From: Bacillota bacterium | Lineage (GTDB): Bacteria; Bacillota; Clostridia; TANB77; CAG-465 | Direction: 5' to 3' | DNA: 64,000 nucleotides | Assembly (NCBI GenBank): GCA_023460235.1 | Contig: JAEWRE010000016.1 | Location: 62,001-126,000, forward strand | In this document: in pieces, positions 8,491 to 17,460 of the stretch | Numbering within the stretch: position 1 is the stretch's first letter | Layout of the letters: every line of letters starts with the position of its first letter | Made by a program: the position numbers and the translations under genes | Notes under the pieces: generated by a model | Databases searched by the model: none | What the model was told of the DNA's origin: nothing | The model's input: only the letters and a program-made list of their open reading frames with translations

Positions 8491-9900
8491 TTGAATAGCA
8501 AATTAGAAATATTTAAAGAAACAATATGTGGTAAAAAAGTTGCTGTACTTGGAATAGGTATTAGTAATATACCCGCAATAGAATATTTAGTTAGTCTTGG
8601 AGCTAAAGTCACAGCAAGAGATATGAAAGAAAATTTAGGATCAGAATGTGACAAGTTAAAAGATTTAGATATAGAATTTATATTAGGAGAAGGATATTTA
8701 GATAATCTTTCTCAATATGACTACATACTTAGATCACCAGGAATAAAACCTTTTGAAAAAGGAATAGAGGAAGCAGTTGAAAATGGTGTAATATTAACAT
8801 CTGAAATTGAACTTTTAATGCAACTTTGTAATTGTAAAATTATTGGCGTAACTGGTAGTGATGGAAAGACAACTACCACAACATTAGTTAGTAGTTTTTT
8901 AGAAAGAGCAGGATTTAAGGTTTGGACTGGTGGCAATATAGGAATACCTCTTTTTTCTAAATTAGATGAGATAGATAAAGATGATATTGTTGTTTTAGAA
9001 CTTAGCAGTTTTCAATTAATGACAATGAAAATAAGTCCAAATAGAGCAATTTTAACAAACATATCTCCAAACCATCTAAATTATCATAGGAATTATGAAG
9101 AATATATTGAAGCAAAGAAAAACATATTTTTAAATCAATTGCCAGGCGATATTGTTGTATTAAATATGGATAGTAAGTTTACTGAACAATTTATTAAAGA
9201 TGACTATATTTTAAGTAATATTAGAGAATTTAGTATAGAAGGTACTCCTTTAAATGGTGTATATGTTAAAGATGGAAATATTGTAAGTAATGTTTCAGGT
9301 TCTGAAGAAATAATTGTAAAAATTGATGAAGTTGTTTTAGTTGGGATGCATAATATTGCAAATATATGTGCAGCATCTACTGCGGTAATTGATTTGGTAG
9401 GAAAAGATGTGATTAAAGAGGTTGTAACAACTTTTAATGGTGTAGAGCATAGAATGGAACTTGTCGATGAAATAGATGGCGTTAAATGGTATAATGATTC
9501 TATTGGAACAAGCCCAACAAGAACAATTGCAGGATTAAAATCTTTTAATAAAAAAATAATATTAATAGCAGGTGGATATGACAAACATATAGAATATGAT
9601 GAAATGGGCAGTTATATAATTGATAAAGTGAAAATTTTATTACTTATTGGTGCAACTGCAGATAAAATAGAAGAATCAGTTTTAAATGAAGCAAAAAAAC
9701 AAAATATAGATATAAATGAATACGTAAAAATTATTAAAATGACTAATTTAGAAGAATGTGTAGAATATTCAAAAAATGCAGCAGAAGATGGAGATATTGT
9801 AGTAATGTCACCAGCTAGTGCATCATTTGATATGTATAAAAACTTTGAAGAAAGAGGAAATCATTTCAAAAGATTAGTTAAGGAATTAAAAGAAGTCTAA
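8491..9900 (+). CDS. murD: UDP-N-acetylmuramoylalanine--D-glutamate ligase
   Basis: MurD adds D-Glu to UDP-MurNAc-L-Ala in cytoplasmic peptidoglycan synthesis. In order: a Rossmann-like UDP-binding domain (VAVLGIGISN), the ATPase loop GVTGSDGKTTTT near residue 130, ISPNHLNYH, and a C-terminal ligase domain with EHRMELV, SIGTSPTRT and GGYDKHIEY. The length of 469 aa is standard. Translation starts at TTG with AAAGGAAGTGGG upstream; no other start in frame has a site. murD stands alone here instead of sitting in a dcw cluster: its neighbours are a BI-1 protein and a two-component system. Confidence 0.96.
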   Translation: MNSKLEIFKETICGKKVAVLGIGISNIPAIEYLVSLGAKVTARDMKENLGSECDKLKDLDIEFILGEGYLDNLSQYDYILRSPGIKPFEKGIEEAVENGVILTSEIELLMQLCNCKIIGVTGSDGKTTTTTLVSSFLERAGFKVWTGGNIGIPLFSKLDEIDKDDIVVLELSSFQLMTMKISPNRAILTNISPNHLNYHRNYEEYIEAKKNIFLNQLPGDIVVLNMDSKFTEQFIKDDYILSNIREFSIEGTPLNGVYVKDGNIVSNVSGSEEIIVKIDEVVLVGMHNIANICAASTAVIDLVGKDVIKEVVTTFNGVEHRMELVDEIDGVKWYNDSIGTSPTRTIAGLKSFNKKIILIAGGYDKHIEYDEMGSYIIDKVKILLLIGATADKIEESVLNEAKKQNIDINEYVKIIKMTNLEECVEYSKNAAEDGDIVVMSPASASFDMYKNFEERGNHFKRLVKELKEV

Positions 9901-9922
9901 TTTAGATTAGATTTCTTTTTTT
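9891..9922 (+). terminator. Rho-independent terminator after murD
   Basis: A 10-bp stem with one G-U pair (9891-9900 with 9907-9916), a 6-base loop and seven T at 9916-9922. The murD stop codon is inside the stem. Confidence 0.85.
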
Positions 9923-10030
9923 CGTAATTTAATAATATATTTGGAAATAACTTGTAAAAATTGAAGATATATATTTTATAAGATGCAAATATGATACAAT
10001 TAATATATATAATTTTAAAGGTGAGTTAAA

Positions 10031-10684
10031 ATGATTAAAATTTTGATAGTAGAAGATGAACAAGCAATATCTGATTTAATAAAAATAAACTTAGTAGATG
10101 CAGGCTATTATTGCAATGTAGCTTATGATGGAATGTTTGCTGCAGATCTTGTAGAAAAAAATCAATATGATTTAATACTACTTGATATAATGTTGCCTAA
10201 GTTAGATGGTTATGAATTAATTGATTATATAAAGACAAAAAATATCCCAGTTATATTCTTAACTGCTAGGACAAGCATTAATGATAAGGTAAAAGGACTT
10301 AAAATTGGTGCAGAAGATTATATTACTAAGCCATTTGATATTGAAGAGTTATTGGCAAGAATTGAAGTAGTTTTAAGAAGATACAATAAAAATAATGTGA
10401 ATTTTATAATAGATGATATTAATGTAAATATTGATTCAAGAAAAGTAACAAAAAGTGGAGAAAATATTTATCTTACAAATAAGGAATTTGAATTACTTTT
10501 AATGTTTATTAGAAATAAGAATGTAGCATTATATAGAGATATTATATTTGAAAAAGTATGGGAAAGCGATTATTTGGGTGATACTAGAACAGTTGATCTT
10601 CATGTACAAAGACTAAGAAAAAAATTAGGGTTTGAAAATAGAATTAAGGCAGTCTATAAAATTGGATATATATTAGAGGTATAA
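10031..10684 (+). CDS. OmpR/PhoB-family response regulator
   Basis: The 217 aa regulator has a receiver domain with the acidic pocket EDE at residues 8-10, the phosphoacceptor D52 in LLDIMLP, T in FLTART and the conserved KPFD Lys near 101. A winged-helix DNA-binding domain (about 125-217) contains LTNKEFELL and TVDLHVQRLRKKLG. It is paired with the histidine kinase one base downstream; a third gene for an exported protein completes the operon. AAAGGTGAG lies before the ATG. The target genes are not evident, although the VanY-type carboxypeptidase next to the operon is a plausible one. Confidence 0.95.
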   Translation: MIKILIVEDEQAISDLIKINLVDAGYYCNVAYDGMFAADLVEKNQYDLILLDIMLPKLDGYELIDYIKTKNIPVIFLTARTSINDKVKGLKIGAEDYITKPFDIEELLARIEVVLRRYNKNNVNFIIDDINVNIDSRKVTKSGENIYLTNKEFELLLMFIRNKNVALYRDIIFEKVWESDYLGDTRTVDLHVQRLRKKLGFENRIKAVYKIGYILEV

Positions 10685-10685
10685 A

Positions 10686-12107
10686 ATGAATGTAGTTTGG
10701 AAAATATTTATCGTAATGATATGTTTAATATCAGTAGTACTATCAATAGGTGGATATCTACTTATAGAATATGGATTCAGCAAAACTATAGAAAACGATA
10801 TTCAAAGTGTTGATAGTGATATAATATCAATAAAATTTTTGTATGAATCAGAAGCTATTAATGTACTAAATAATAATTCTAATCTTAGTGATAGTACTAT
10901 ACAATATATTTCTAATAGATTGCAAAATAATGATATGTATAAAAGTTACAATTTATATGTATTAAATGATAAAAAAGAATTAATATATCAAAATAGTAAT
11001 TTAAATTTTGATAATACTTTAGTAAGTAATTTAAAAGATAATACAAGAGCATATAAGATTATAAATAATGATAATTTATACTATATAAATAGTATATGTG
11101 AAATTAATATAAAGGGAGAAAAAGTATATATTCAAATTAGTAAAGATATATCATCAACATTTGAAATGAAAAATGAACAGATAAATATGCTTGGAATTAT
11201 GCTTGTTATTGTAGTAAGTTTTGGTAGTATTTTCATATATGCAATATCACTTTCTATAACAAGACCAATAAGAAAATTGATTGAGTCTGTAAAAAGTATT
11301 TCTAAAGGAAATTATAATCAAAGACTCAATGTAAGAGGAAGTGGAGAAATAGTAGAACTTGCAAATGAATTTAATATAATGGCGGAGGCTATAGAAAAAA
11401 ATATTACTAAACTCGAAAATATAGCAAGTTTACAAGAAAATTTTGTGTCAAATTTTACACATGAATTAAAAACTCCATTAACTTCAATAATAGGCTATTC
11501 TGATATGCTAAGAACTAAAATATTAGATCAGCAAACTATATTTAATAGCTCAAATTATATATACAGTGAAGGCAAACGTCTAGAATCATTAACCATAAAG
11601 CTTCTTGATTTAATATCTTTAAATAATAAAGCTTTCATATTTAAAAGTACTAATACAAAAAAACTAATAAAAGACGTACTTAATATAATGGACCCAATAA
11701 TTATTAAAAGGAAAATAAATGTGGTTACAAAGATTGATGATTCATATATAAGGATTGATGAAGATTTAATAAAAACATTATTATTGAATATTTTAGATAA
11801 TTCTATTAAAGCTTCAAGTGATTGTAGCACTATAGAAATTTTTGGAATTAAAGAAAATAAAAAATATGTAATTAAAGTAAAAGATTATGGTATAGGTATT
11901 AAAAAAGAAGAAATTGAAAAAATTACAGAACCGTTCTATATGATTGATAAGTCACGTTCACGTAAAGAAAATGGAATAGGTCTTGGACTTAATCTTTGTA
12001 AGAAAATCGCAGATATACATAATGCTGAGCTAAATTTTGAAAGTGAATTTGGAGTTTACACTATAGTTACATTTAAAATTGATATTGACGATAGTAAAAG
12101 GAGATGA
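10686..12107 (+). CDS. Sensor histidine kinase (HAMP, HisKA, HATPase)
   Basis: This 473 aa membrane kinase has TM1 at about 5-27, an extracytoplasmic sensor region of about 130 residues, TM2 at about 161-185, a HAMP segment beginning TRPIRKLIES, and a HisKA box FTHELKTPLTSIIGYSD with phospho-His259. The ATPase domain has the N box (LLNILDNSIKAS), G1 (KDYGIGI) and G2 (GIGLGLNLCKKIA). One base separates it from the regulator gene, so translation is coupled. The sensor region is not a recognised domain to me, and the ligand is unknown. Confidence 0.95.
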   Translation: MNVVWKIFIVMICLISVVLSIGGYLLIEYGFSKTIENDIQSVDSDIISIKFLYESEAINVLNNNSNLSDSTIQYISNRLQNNDMYKSYNLYVLNDKKELIYQNSNLNFDNTLVSNLKDNTRAYKIINNDNLYYINSICEINIKGEKVYIQISKDISSTFEMKNEQINMLGIMLVIVVSFGSIFIYAISLSITRPIRKLIESVKSISKGNYNQRLNVRGSGEIVELANEFNIMAEAIEKNITKLENIASLQENFVSNFTHELKTPLTSIIGYSDMLRTKILDQQTIFNSSNYIYSEGKRLESLTIKLLDLISLNNKAFIFKSTNTKKLIKDVLNIMDPIIIKRKINVVTKIDDSYIRIDEDLIKTLLLNILDNSIKASSDCSTIEIFGIKENKKYVIKVKDYGIGIKKEEIEKITEPFYMIDKSRSRKENGIGLGLNLCKKIADIHNAELNFESEFGVYTIVTFKIDIDDSKRR

Positions 12108-12111
12108 TAAT

Positions 12112-12870
12112 ATGAAAAAAAAATTTATAAATGCTATAATAATAATAATTTTAATAGCAATAATAATATTTTCATATATGCTCCCAAGAGAACTTTCTAA
12201 ATATAACAATAATAAATATTTAAATAATATAAATGAAATAGAATATGATAATAAAAATGAAAATATTGATGAATTAGAATATGATAAGAAGATAGAAATT
12301 TTATTAAATCTATATAAAAAGGGAAATGTATATTATAGTAATGATAAAAATATACAAATTACAACAAATGATAGCATATTGCAAAAAAATGAAATGAAAC
12401 TTGATCAAATTGTAACTTATATAAGTACTCAAATTAAAGAAGTTTTTAAAAATCCATCAGACATAATATATAAAGTAGATTATTCAAAAGGTATAATTGA
12501 ATCAAAATATATAAGGTTAGTAAATAAAACAGAAGATAAAAAATATATGGCATTATGGGATATAACCTTTAAAATTACAGATAGTAATTATTTAAATGTT
12601 GTGATAGATTCTATTAGTGGAAAAATATATGGAATAATGTTTTATACCGATACTCTTGATTTTACAGGATTTAAAAATAATTATAAAACTATATATTTAG
12701 ATTACTTAAGTTATTTAAATTTAAATTATTTTATTAAAGACTTGGAACAAGAAAAAGATGAAATTTTAAAATATGGTGAGAATAATTCAAATTTTTATAA
12801 AATAAATTCAATAATAAATATGGCTAGTAATTTTAATTTTATAAAAATTTCTATATTTAATATGTTGTAA
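12112..12870 (+). CDS. Exported/anchored protein of a two-component operon, PepSY-like region
   Basis: I do not recognise a named family. The ATG at 12112 is preceded by AAAGGAGATGAT, so it is the start; a longer frame beginning at 12079 overlaps the kinase gene and lacks a site. The 252 aa product has a lysine-rich N-terminus and one strong membrane segment (about 7-22), then a soluble, very Asn/Lys/Ile-rich domain. The stretch ALWDITFKITDSNYLNVVIDS followed by SGKIYGI resembles the strand pattern of PepSY/YPEB-type domains (inference). Its place as third gene of the operon suggests an extracytoplasmic accessory to the kinase. Confidence 0.72.
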   Translation: MKKKFINAIIIIILIAIIIFSYMLPRELSKYNNNKYLNNINEIEYDNKNENIDELEYDKKIEILLNLYKKGNVYYSNDKNIQITTNDSILQKNEMKLDQIVTYISTQIKEVFKNPSDIIYKVDYSKGIIESKYIRLVNKTEDKKYMALWDITFKITDSNYLNVVIDSISGKIYGIMFYTDTLDFTGFKNNYKTIYLDYLSYLNLNYFIKDLEQEKDEILKYGENNSNFYKINSIINMASNFNFIKISIFNML

Positions 12871-12917
12871 AAAATGATGCAAGAATTATACATATATTAT
12901 AAAAAAAATATGTATCT

Positions 12918-12946
12918 TTGGTACATTTTAGAAAAATAAGTATGAT
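12918..12946 (+). promoter_or_regulatory. Promoter of the VanY-type carboxypeptidase gene
   Basis: TTGGTA at 12918-12923, 17 bases, TATGAT at 12941-12946. The predicted transcript begins near 12953, at the first arm of the hairpin at 12950-12977. Confidence 0.55.
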
Positions 12947-12949
12947 AAC

Positions 12950-12977
12950 ATACCCCTATCTAAGGTTAGAGGGGGTA
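12950..12977 (+). promoter_or_regulatory. Leader inverted repeat overlapping the ribosome binding site
   Basis: The arms ATACCCC..CTAA and TTAGAGGGGGTAT flank a two-base centre. The second arm is the AGAGGGGG ribosome binding site of the downstream gene, whose ATG is at 12983. Folded, the hairpin would occlude the site. It may alternatively be a DNA operator just downstream of the promoter. Confidence 0.45.
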
Positions 12978-12982
12978 TATTC

Positions 12983-13831
12983 ATGAAATTTTATATAAAA
13001 AAAACATCAAAGGTCTTATTACTCATAATCATTTTAATAGTAGCATATTTAAGTATTATGGAAATAAAAAAATATAAAAATAATGTAGTTTCTGTAAATA
13101 GTAATTCATACGAAAATAAAGAAGGAAATTTTAAAGTAATTTATTATTATAATAGAGAAAATGAAAAAAGATATGAATCGTATAAAGAGAAAAATCCAGG
13201 CATATCAGATGATGATATAGTATGGATGGTGAATGCAAATATTGACAATGAATTCTATACAAATACAAAACAAATACAAAGTGTAGATAGTGAGTTGTTA
13301 CTAGTAAATAAGTATAATAAATTACCAGATGATTATGTGCCTAAAAATTTAGTTCAATTAGATTCTGGACATTATGTTACAGCTGATACTAAGGCTGCAT
13401 TTGATAAGATAAAAGATGATGCTACAAAAAAAGGTTATAAGATTGGTGTTGCATCATCATATAGAAGTATTAGTTCTCAAAAATATTTATATAATAAATA
13501 CTTAAAAGAAGATTCACAAGAAAAAGTTGATACGTATAGTTCAAGACCAGGATATAGTGAGCATCATACTGGAGAGGCAATTGATCTAATTGGATCTTTT
13601 GGTAGTATAGAAGAATTTGAACAAACAAAAGAGTCAAAATGGATTGAAGAAAATGCTTATAAATATGGCTTTATAATAAGATATAAAAAAGGATTTGAAA
13701 AAATAACAGGTTATGAATATGAACCATGGCATATTAGATATGTGGGAGTAAAAATAGCTACTGAAATGAAAGAAAAAAATATTAATACACTTGAAGAATA
13801 TTATGAAAAGTATATTAAAAATAAAAAATAA
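12983..13831 (+). CDS. D-alanyl-D-alanine carboxypeptidase, VanY/LdcB type (peptidase M15B)
   Basis: The 282 aa protein has an N-terminal membrane anchor (about 9-25) and an extracellular zinc peptidase domain at about 110-270. The zinc motif is complete: SSYRSISSQ, SRPGYSEHHTGEAIDL (SxHxxGxAxD) and EPWHIRYVG (catalytic Glu and third His). Family members trim D-Ala from muropeptide stems, as DD-carboxypeptidase (VanY) or LD-carboxypeptidase (LdcB). The gene has its own promoter and a leader hairpin over its ribosome binding site, and sits beside a two-component operon, reminiscent of cell-wall-stress circuits, but there are no vanH/A/X homologues here. It is followed by a strong terminator. 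Confidence 0.93.
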   Translation: MKFYIKKTSKVLLLIIILIVAYLSIMEIKKYKNNVVSVNSNSYENKEGNFKVIYYYNRENEKRYESYKEKNPGISDDDIVWMVNANIDNEFYTNTKQIQSVDSELLLVNKYNKLPDDYVPKNLVQLDSGHYVTADTKAAFDKIKDDATKKGYKIGVASSYRSISSQKYLYNKYLKEDSQEKVDTYSSRPGYSEHHTGEAIDLIGSFGSIEEFEQTKESKWIEENAYKYGFIIRYKKGFEKITGYEYEPWHIRYVGVKIATEMKEKNINTLEEYYEKYIKNKK

Positions 13832-13840
13832 GAAAAATAA

Positions 13841-13876
13841 AAAAAGATAGTTCAACTATATTTGAGCTATCTTTTT
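13841..13876 (+). terminator. Rho-independent terminator after the VanY-type gene
   Basis: A 15-bp stem with one G-U pair (13841-13855 with 13862-13876), a 6-base loop and a T-run forming the end of the second arm (13872-13876). Confidence 0.85.
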
Positions 13877-14004
13877 GGCAATTAATATCAAAACAAAGAT
13901 TATTAAGCCTTTTTTTTCAAATAATATAAATATACTAATTTTTATAAAGATTGTAAAAAAAATAAAAATGTGTTAATATATAAAATATAATAGGAGGTTT
14001 TTAT

Positions 14005-15018
14005 ATGAAAATATTTATGATTGGAGCAACAGGGCTTTTAGGTTCTGCAGGTGCTAATGAATTGATAAAACGTGGACATGAAGTTCATTCGATTTCCTTA
14101 CCACCAATACCTCAAGATTCAAATATAAATCCAGAAATAAAATTATCACTAGGAAATTATTTAGAATTAAGTGATGACGAATTAAGAGAACATCTAAGAG
14201 GTTGTGAAGGTTTTGTTTTTGCAGCAGGAATTGATGAGCGAGTTGAGCTTCCACCACCATGTTATGATGGCTATGTAAAGTATAACATTGAACCAGTAAA
14301 AAGAATATTAAAGATTGCACAAGAAGAAGGCGTAAAAAAATCAGTAATACTTGGCTCATATTTCGCATATTTTGCTAAAGAGTATCCAGAACTTAAATTA
14401 TACGAGAAAAATCCATATATAAGAAGTAGAATAGATCAAGAAAATGCAGCATTTTCATATTCAAATAATGGTATGGATGTTATGGTTTTAGAATTACCAT
14501 ATATATTTGGTGTGCAAAAGGGAAGAAAACCAGTTTGGACTATTATTCTTAAACAAATTCTTAGTATGAAAAATGCCACAATATATCCTAGTGGTGGTAC
14601 AACAATGGTAACTGTACAACAAGTTGCTCAGTGCATTGCAGGAGCAATTGAAAATGGTAAAGGTAATACTGCTTATCCTGTTGGTTACTATAATATGACA
14701 TGGAGAGAATTTTTAAAAGTAGTTCATAATTCTATTGGTATGCCAAATCGTAGAATTATAACAATACCAAAGTTTGTATATAAAATGTTTGCAGGAAAGT
14801 TAGTAAAAGAATATAAAGAGAAAAATATAGAACCAGGTCTTGATCCTTATTCACTTGGAGATTTAATGTCAATGAATTTATTTATTAACAAAGATATTAT
14901 ACAAAATGAATTAGGAGTAACTGAAGATGATATAGAAAAAGAAATAGGTGAATCTTTTAAAATGTCACTTAAGATATTAAATGGAAAAGAAGATGCTATT
15001 GGAATGAAAGCCGAATAG
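14005..15018 (+). CDS. NAD(P)-dependent epimerase/dehydratase family protein (extended SDR)
   Basis: The 337 aa protein opens with the dinucleotide-binding motif GATGLLGSAG and continues with a Rossmann fold (VFAAGIDERVE, LGSYFAYFA). A classical YxxxK is not clear; the region around RSRIDQENAAF occupies its place, so catalysis by the usual dyad is uncertain. LELPYIFGVQKGRKP and the later MTWREFLKVV segment resemble atypical SDRs acting on nucleotide sugars or unknown substrates. The substrate cannot be inferred from context, as it stands alone between a carboxypeptidase and a membrane protein. AGGAGG lies before the ATG. Confidence 0.82.
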   Translation: MKIFMIGATGLLGSAGANELIKRGHEVHSISLPPIPQDSNINPEIKLSLGNYLELSDDELREHLRGCEGFVFAAGIDERVELPPPCYDGYVKYNIEPVKRILKIAQEEGVKKSVILGSYFAYFAKEYPELKLYEKNPYIRSRIDQENAAFSYSNNGMDVMVLELPYIFGVQKGRKPVWTIILKQILSMKNATIYPSGGTTMVTVQQVAQCIAGAIENGKGNTAYPVGYYNMTWREFLKVVHNSIGMPNRRIITIPKFVYKMFAGKLVKEYKEKNIEPGLDPYSLGDLMSMNLFINKDIIQNELGVTEDDIEKEIGESFKMSLKILNGKEDAIGMKAE

Positions 15019-15053
15019 AATATAACAGTTTTGTAATAATTAATAGGTTTTTA

Positions 15054-15082
15054 TTGACAATACTTAATTTGTAAGATATTAT
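15054..15082 (+). promoter_or_regulatory. Promoter upstream of the TVP38-like gene
   Basis: Consensus TTGACA at 15054-15059, 17 bases, TATTAT at 15077-15082. The leader to the start at 15198 would be about 105 bases; I see no known riboswitch in it. Confidence 0.65.
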
Positions 15083-15197
15083 CTAACATGTATGAAATTT
15101 AGTATATAATGTCAAAAGTATAAAAAATATTTATTATTTGTTTACTAATATATTTTTTCATCGTTATATTATATGTGATGCAATAGGAAGTGATATT

Positions 15198-15794
15198 TTG
15201 AAAAAATTATTTAAAGAAAAATTTGTCCATATAGCAACTATAATAGGTACTATATTACTAGTTGTTTTTGTAGTATATGGTTTAAGAACTAATATATTTA
15301 CAGACCACGATGCTCTATCTAATTTCTTAGCTAGGGTTGGAATTTGGGGACCTCTTATATTTATAGTTATACAAATATTACAAGTAATAATACCAATAAT
15401 TCCTGGTAACGTTAGTTGCGCAGTAGGTGTGCTTGTATTTGGACCTGTTTATGGATTTATATATAACTATTTTAGTATAATATTAGGATCAGTAATAGTA
15501 TTTTTCCTATCAAGAAGATACGGTATGGGAATAATAAGAAGGTTATTTAGTGAAAAAACCATAGATAAATATATAAGTTGGCTTGATGAAAATAAAAGAT
15601 TTGAAAAACTATTTGCTTTAGCAATATTTTTGCCAGTAGCACCAGATGATTTCTTATGCTATCTTGCAGGAGTAACTAAAATGACATTTAAAAAATATTT
15701 ATTAATACTTATATTATTAAAGCCATTTACAATTCTTTCATATAGCTTTTTATTAAAATATATAGCAGATATTTTATTAAAGTTATATATGTAG
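15198..15794 (+). CDS. TVP38/TMEM64 (DedA/VTT-domain) family membrane protein
   Basis: The 198 aa polytopic protein has the VTT-domain signature: a re-entrant helix with IIPIIPGNVSCAVGVLVFGPVYGF, then FFLSRRYGMGI and the later FLPVAPDDFLCYLAG. Related proteins (DedA, PetA/TMEM41) move lipids such as undecaprenyl phosphate or phospholipids across the bilayer; the exact substrate here is unknown. The TTG at 15198 with AGGAAGTGAT upstream is the best start; an upstream in-frame TTG at 15138 has no binding site and adds a non-membrane tail. It is followed by a hairpin before msrAB. Confidence 0.88.
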   Translation: MKKLFKEKFVHIATIIGTILLVVFVVYGLRTNIFTDHDALSNFLARVGIWGPLIFIVIQILQVIIPIIPGNVSCAVGVLVFGPVYGFIYNYFSIILGSVIVFFLSRRYGMGIIRRLFSEKTIDKYISWLDENKRFEKLFALAIFLPVAPDDFLCYLAGVTKMTFKKYLLILILLKPFTILSYSFLLKYIADILLKLYM

Positions 15795-15834
15795 TAAATA
15801 ATTATTCTTATATGAATAATTTAATAAAAATAAC

Positions 15835-15876
15835 AAAAAACATGGTATAGGAATATATTTATGTTTTTTATTTTTT
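15835..15876 (+). terminator. Probable terminator between the TVP38-like gene and msrAB
   Basis: A 9-bp A/T-rich stem (15835-15843 with 15861-15869), a 17-base loop and a T-rich tract to 15876. The msrAB ribosome binding site starts at once after it, so the hairpin could also affect msrAB expression. Confidence 0.5.
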
Positions 15877-15890
15877 AGGAGGTAATATTT

Positions 15891-16847
15891 ATGAATAGTG
15901 CTAAAGAAATATATCTTGCTGGTGGATGTTTTTGGGGTGTTGAAAAATATATAAGTGAAATTTTTGGAGTTATAGAAACTGAAGTTGGATATGCAAATGG
16001 TAATATACCTAGTCCAACTTATGAAGAGGTTTGTAATCATAATACTGGGTATGTTGAGACAGTACACGTAATATTCGATCAAAATGTATTAACACTAAAA
16101 TATTTACTAGAATTATTTTATGATATTATAGATCCAACATCTTTAAATAAACAAGGAAATGATAGAGGAAGTCAATATAGGACAGGTGTTTACTACGTGG
16201 ACGATAATGATAGAGAAACTATTATAAATTCAATAGAATTATTAAAACAGAAATATTCTAAACCAATTGTAATTGAGGTAGAAGAATTAAAAACATTTTA
16301 CAAAGCAGAAGAATATCATCAAAAATATTTGGATAAAAATCCAGGAGGATATTGCCATATTAATGCATCAAAGTTTAACAAAGCCAAGAATATAAAAGTG
16401 GATAAATATAAATATAATGAACCAACAAAAGAAAATTTAAAAAATCTTACCAAAGAACAATATAATGTTACTCAAAATGCAGATACTGAAGCGCCATTTG
16501 AAAATGAGTATTATGATAATTTCAAAAAAGGAATTTATGTTGATATAGTCACAGGTGAGCCGTTGTTCTTATCTACTGATAAATTTGAATCTGGATGTGG
16601 TTGGCCAAGTTTTAGTAAGCCCATAGATGAAGAAGTGTTAAAAGAAAATGAAGATAGATCATTTTTTATGAAAAGAACGGAAATAAGAAGTAGAGTGGGT
16701 AATTCACACTTAGGTCATGTTTTTAATGATGGTCCAAAAGAAAAAGGTGGTAAAAGATATTGCATAAATAGTGCATCACTTAAATTTATACCGCTTGATA
16801 AAATGCATGAAGCTGGATATGAATATTTAATTAAATATGTTACATAA
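15891..16847 (+). CDS. msrAB: Fused peptide-methionine sulfoxide reductase MsrA/MsrB
   Basis: A two-domain repair enzyme reduces both Met-S-sulfoxide (MsrA) and Met-R-sulfoxide (MsrB). MsrA occupies about 1-160 with the nucleophile C13 in GGCFWGVE. MsrB occupies about 180-318 with GCGWPSF, the conserved HLGHVF, and the nucleophile C291 in RYCINSASL. The zinc CxxC pairs seen in many MsrB are absent, which is the common metal-free form; a normal Cys, not selenocysteine, is encoded. There is no signal peptide, so it acts in the cytoplasm. AGGAGG lies nine bases before the ATG. Confidence 0.96.
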   Translation: MNSAKEIYLAGGCFWGVEKYISEIFGVIETEVGYANGNIPSPTYEEVCNHNTGYVETVHVIFDQNVLTLKYLLELFYDIIDPTSLNKQGNDRGSQYRTGVYYVDDNDRETIINSIELLKQKYSKPIVIEVEELKTFYKAEEYHQKYLDKNPGGYCHINASKFNKAKNIKVDKYKYNEPTKENLKNLTKEQYNVTQNADTEAPFENEYYDNFKKGIYVDIVTGEPLFLSTDKFESGCGWPSFSKPIDEEVLKENEDRSFFMKRTEIRSRVGNSHLGHVFNDGPKEKGGKRYCINSASLKFIPLDKMHEAGYEYLIKYVT

Positions 16848-16905
16848 TTCTTGACATATATGATATAATTATATAAATAAAAAAGAAAGGAGCTTAAGTC
16901 TAATT

Positions 16906-17460
16906 ATGACTATGGGTGATGTTGTAAAACTTGTTAGATTGTCAAATACTATGAAAATAAAAGATCTTGCAGCTCTGCTTAATGTTAATCATTCCACGGT
17001 TGCTCGAATCGAATCTAAGGAAAGAAAAATAAGTCAGGCAATGATTTATGCCTATGAGCAATTATTTAATGTCGATATGTTTAAAGTATATGATGAAGTA
17101 AAAGGTCTAACAAATTTTAAATCAGCATTTTTAAAAGTATTGGAATTTACAAATGATGGTGACGAAATAACTAGCATAAATGATGTACTTAGGTTAGTTC
17201 GTATTGTCAATAATCTTAAAATTAAAGATATAGCAGTAATTTTAGAAATATCACCATATTATATTTCAGAAATTGAAAACAATAAAAAGGTTGTGGGATA
17301 TAAAACAATATTTAGATATAATGAAGCGTTTGAAATTGATATTAATGAATTATATCAAACTGTTGTAGCTGAAAATTATTCCTTTAAAGATGCTCTGACA
17401 CTAATCCTAAAGGAACTCCAATTTAAAAACCAATTAAATATAGAAAAGAAAACATGCTAA
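16906..17460 (+). CDS. Regulator with two tandem XRE-type HTH domains
   Basis: The 184 aa protein consists of two copies of one unit. Copy 1 has DVVKLVRLSNTMKIKDLAALL near residues 4-24; copy 2 has DVLRLVRIVNNLKIKDIAVIL near 93-113. Each has an HTH (NHSTVARIE and SPYYISEIE) followed by a tail with FKSAFLKVLEF or FKDALTLILKEL. This is an internal duplication, presumably binding a two-half-site operator as a monomer. The ATG at 16906 lies 13 bases after GGAG, longer than usual, so the start is the best available and not certain. It shares a long hairpin with the convergent hydrolase gene. Confidence 0.85.
   Translation: MTMGDVVKLVRLSNTMKIKDLAALLNVNHSTVARIESKERKISQAMIYAYEQLFNVDMFKVYDEVKGLTNFKSAFLKVLEFTNDGDEITSINDVLRLVRIVNNLKIKDIAVILEISPYYISEIENNKKVVGYKTIFRYNEAFEIDINELYQTVVAENYSFKDALTLILKELQFKNQLNIEKKTC

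Noticed and set aside
16851..16869. TTGACA and TATAAT upstream of the tandem-HTH regulator as one promoter
   Set aside because: The spacer is only seven bases; each may belong to a different, weaker promoter.
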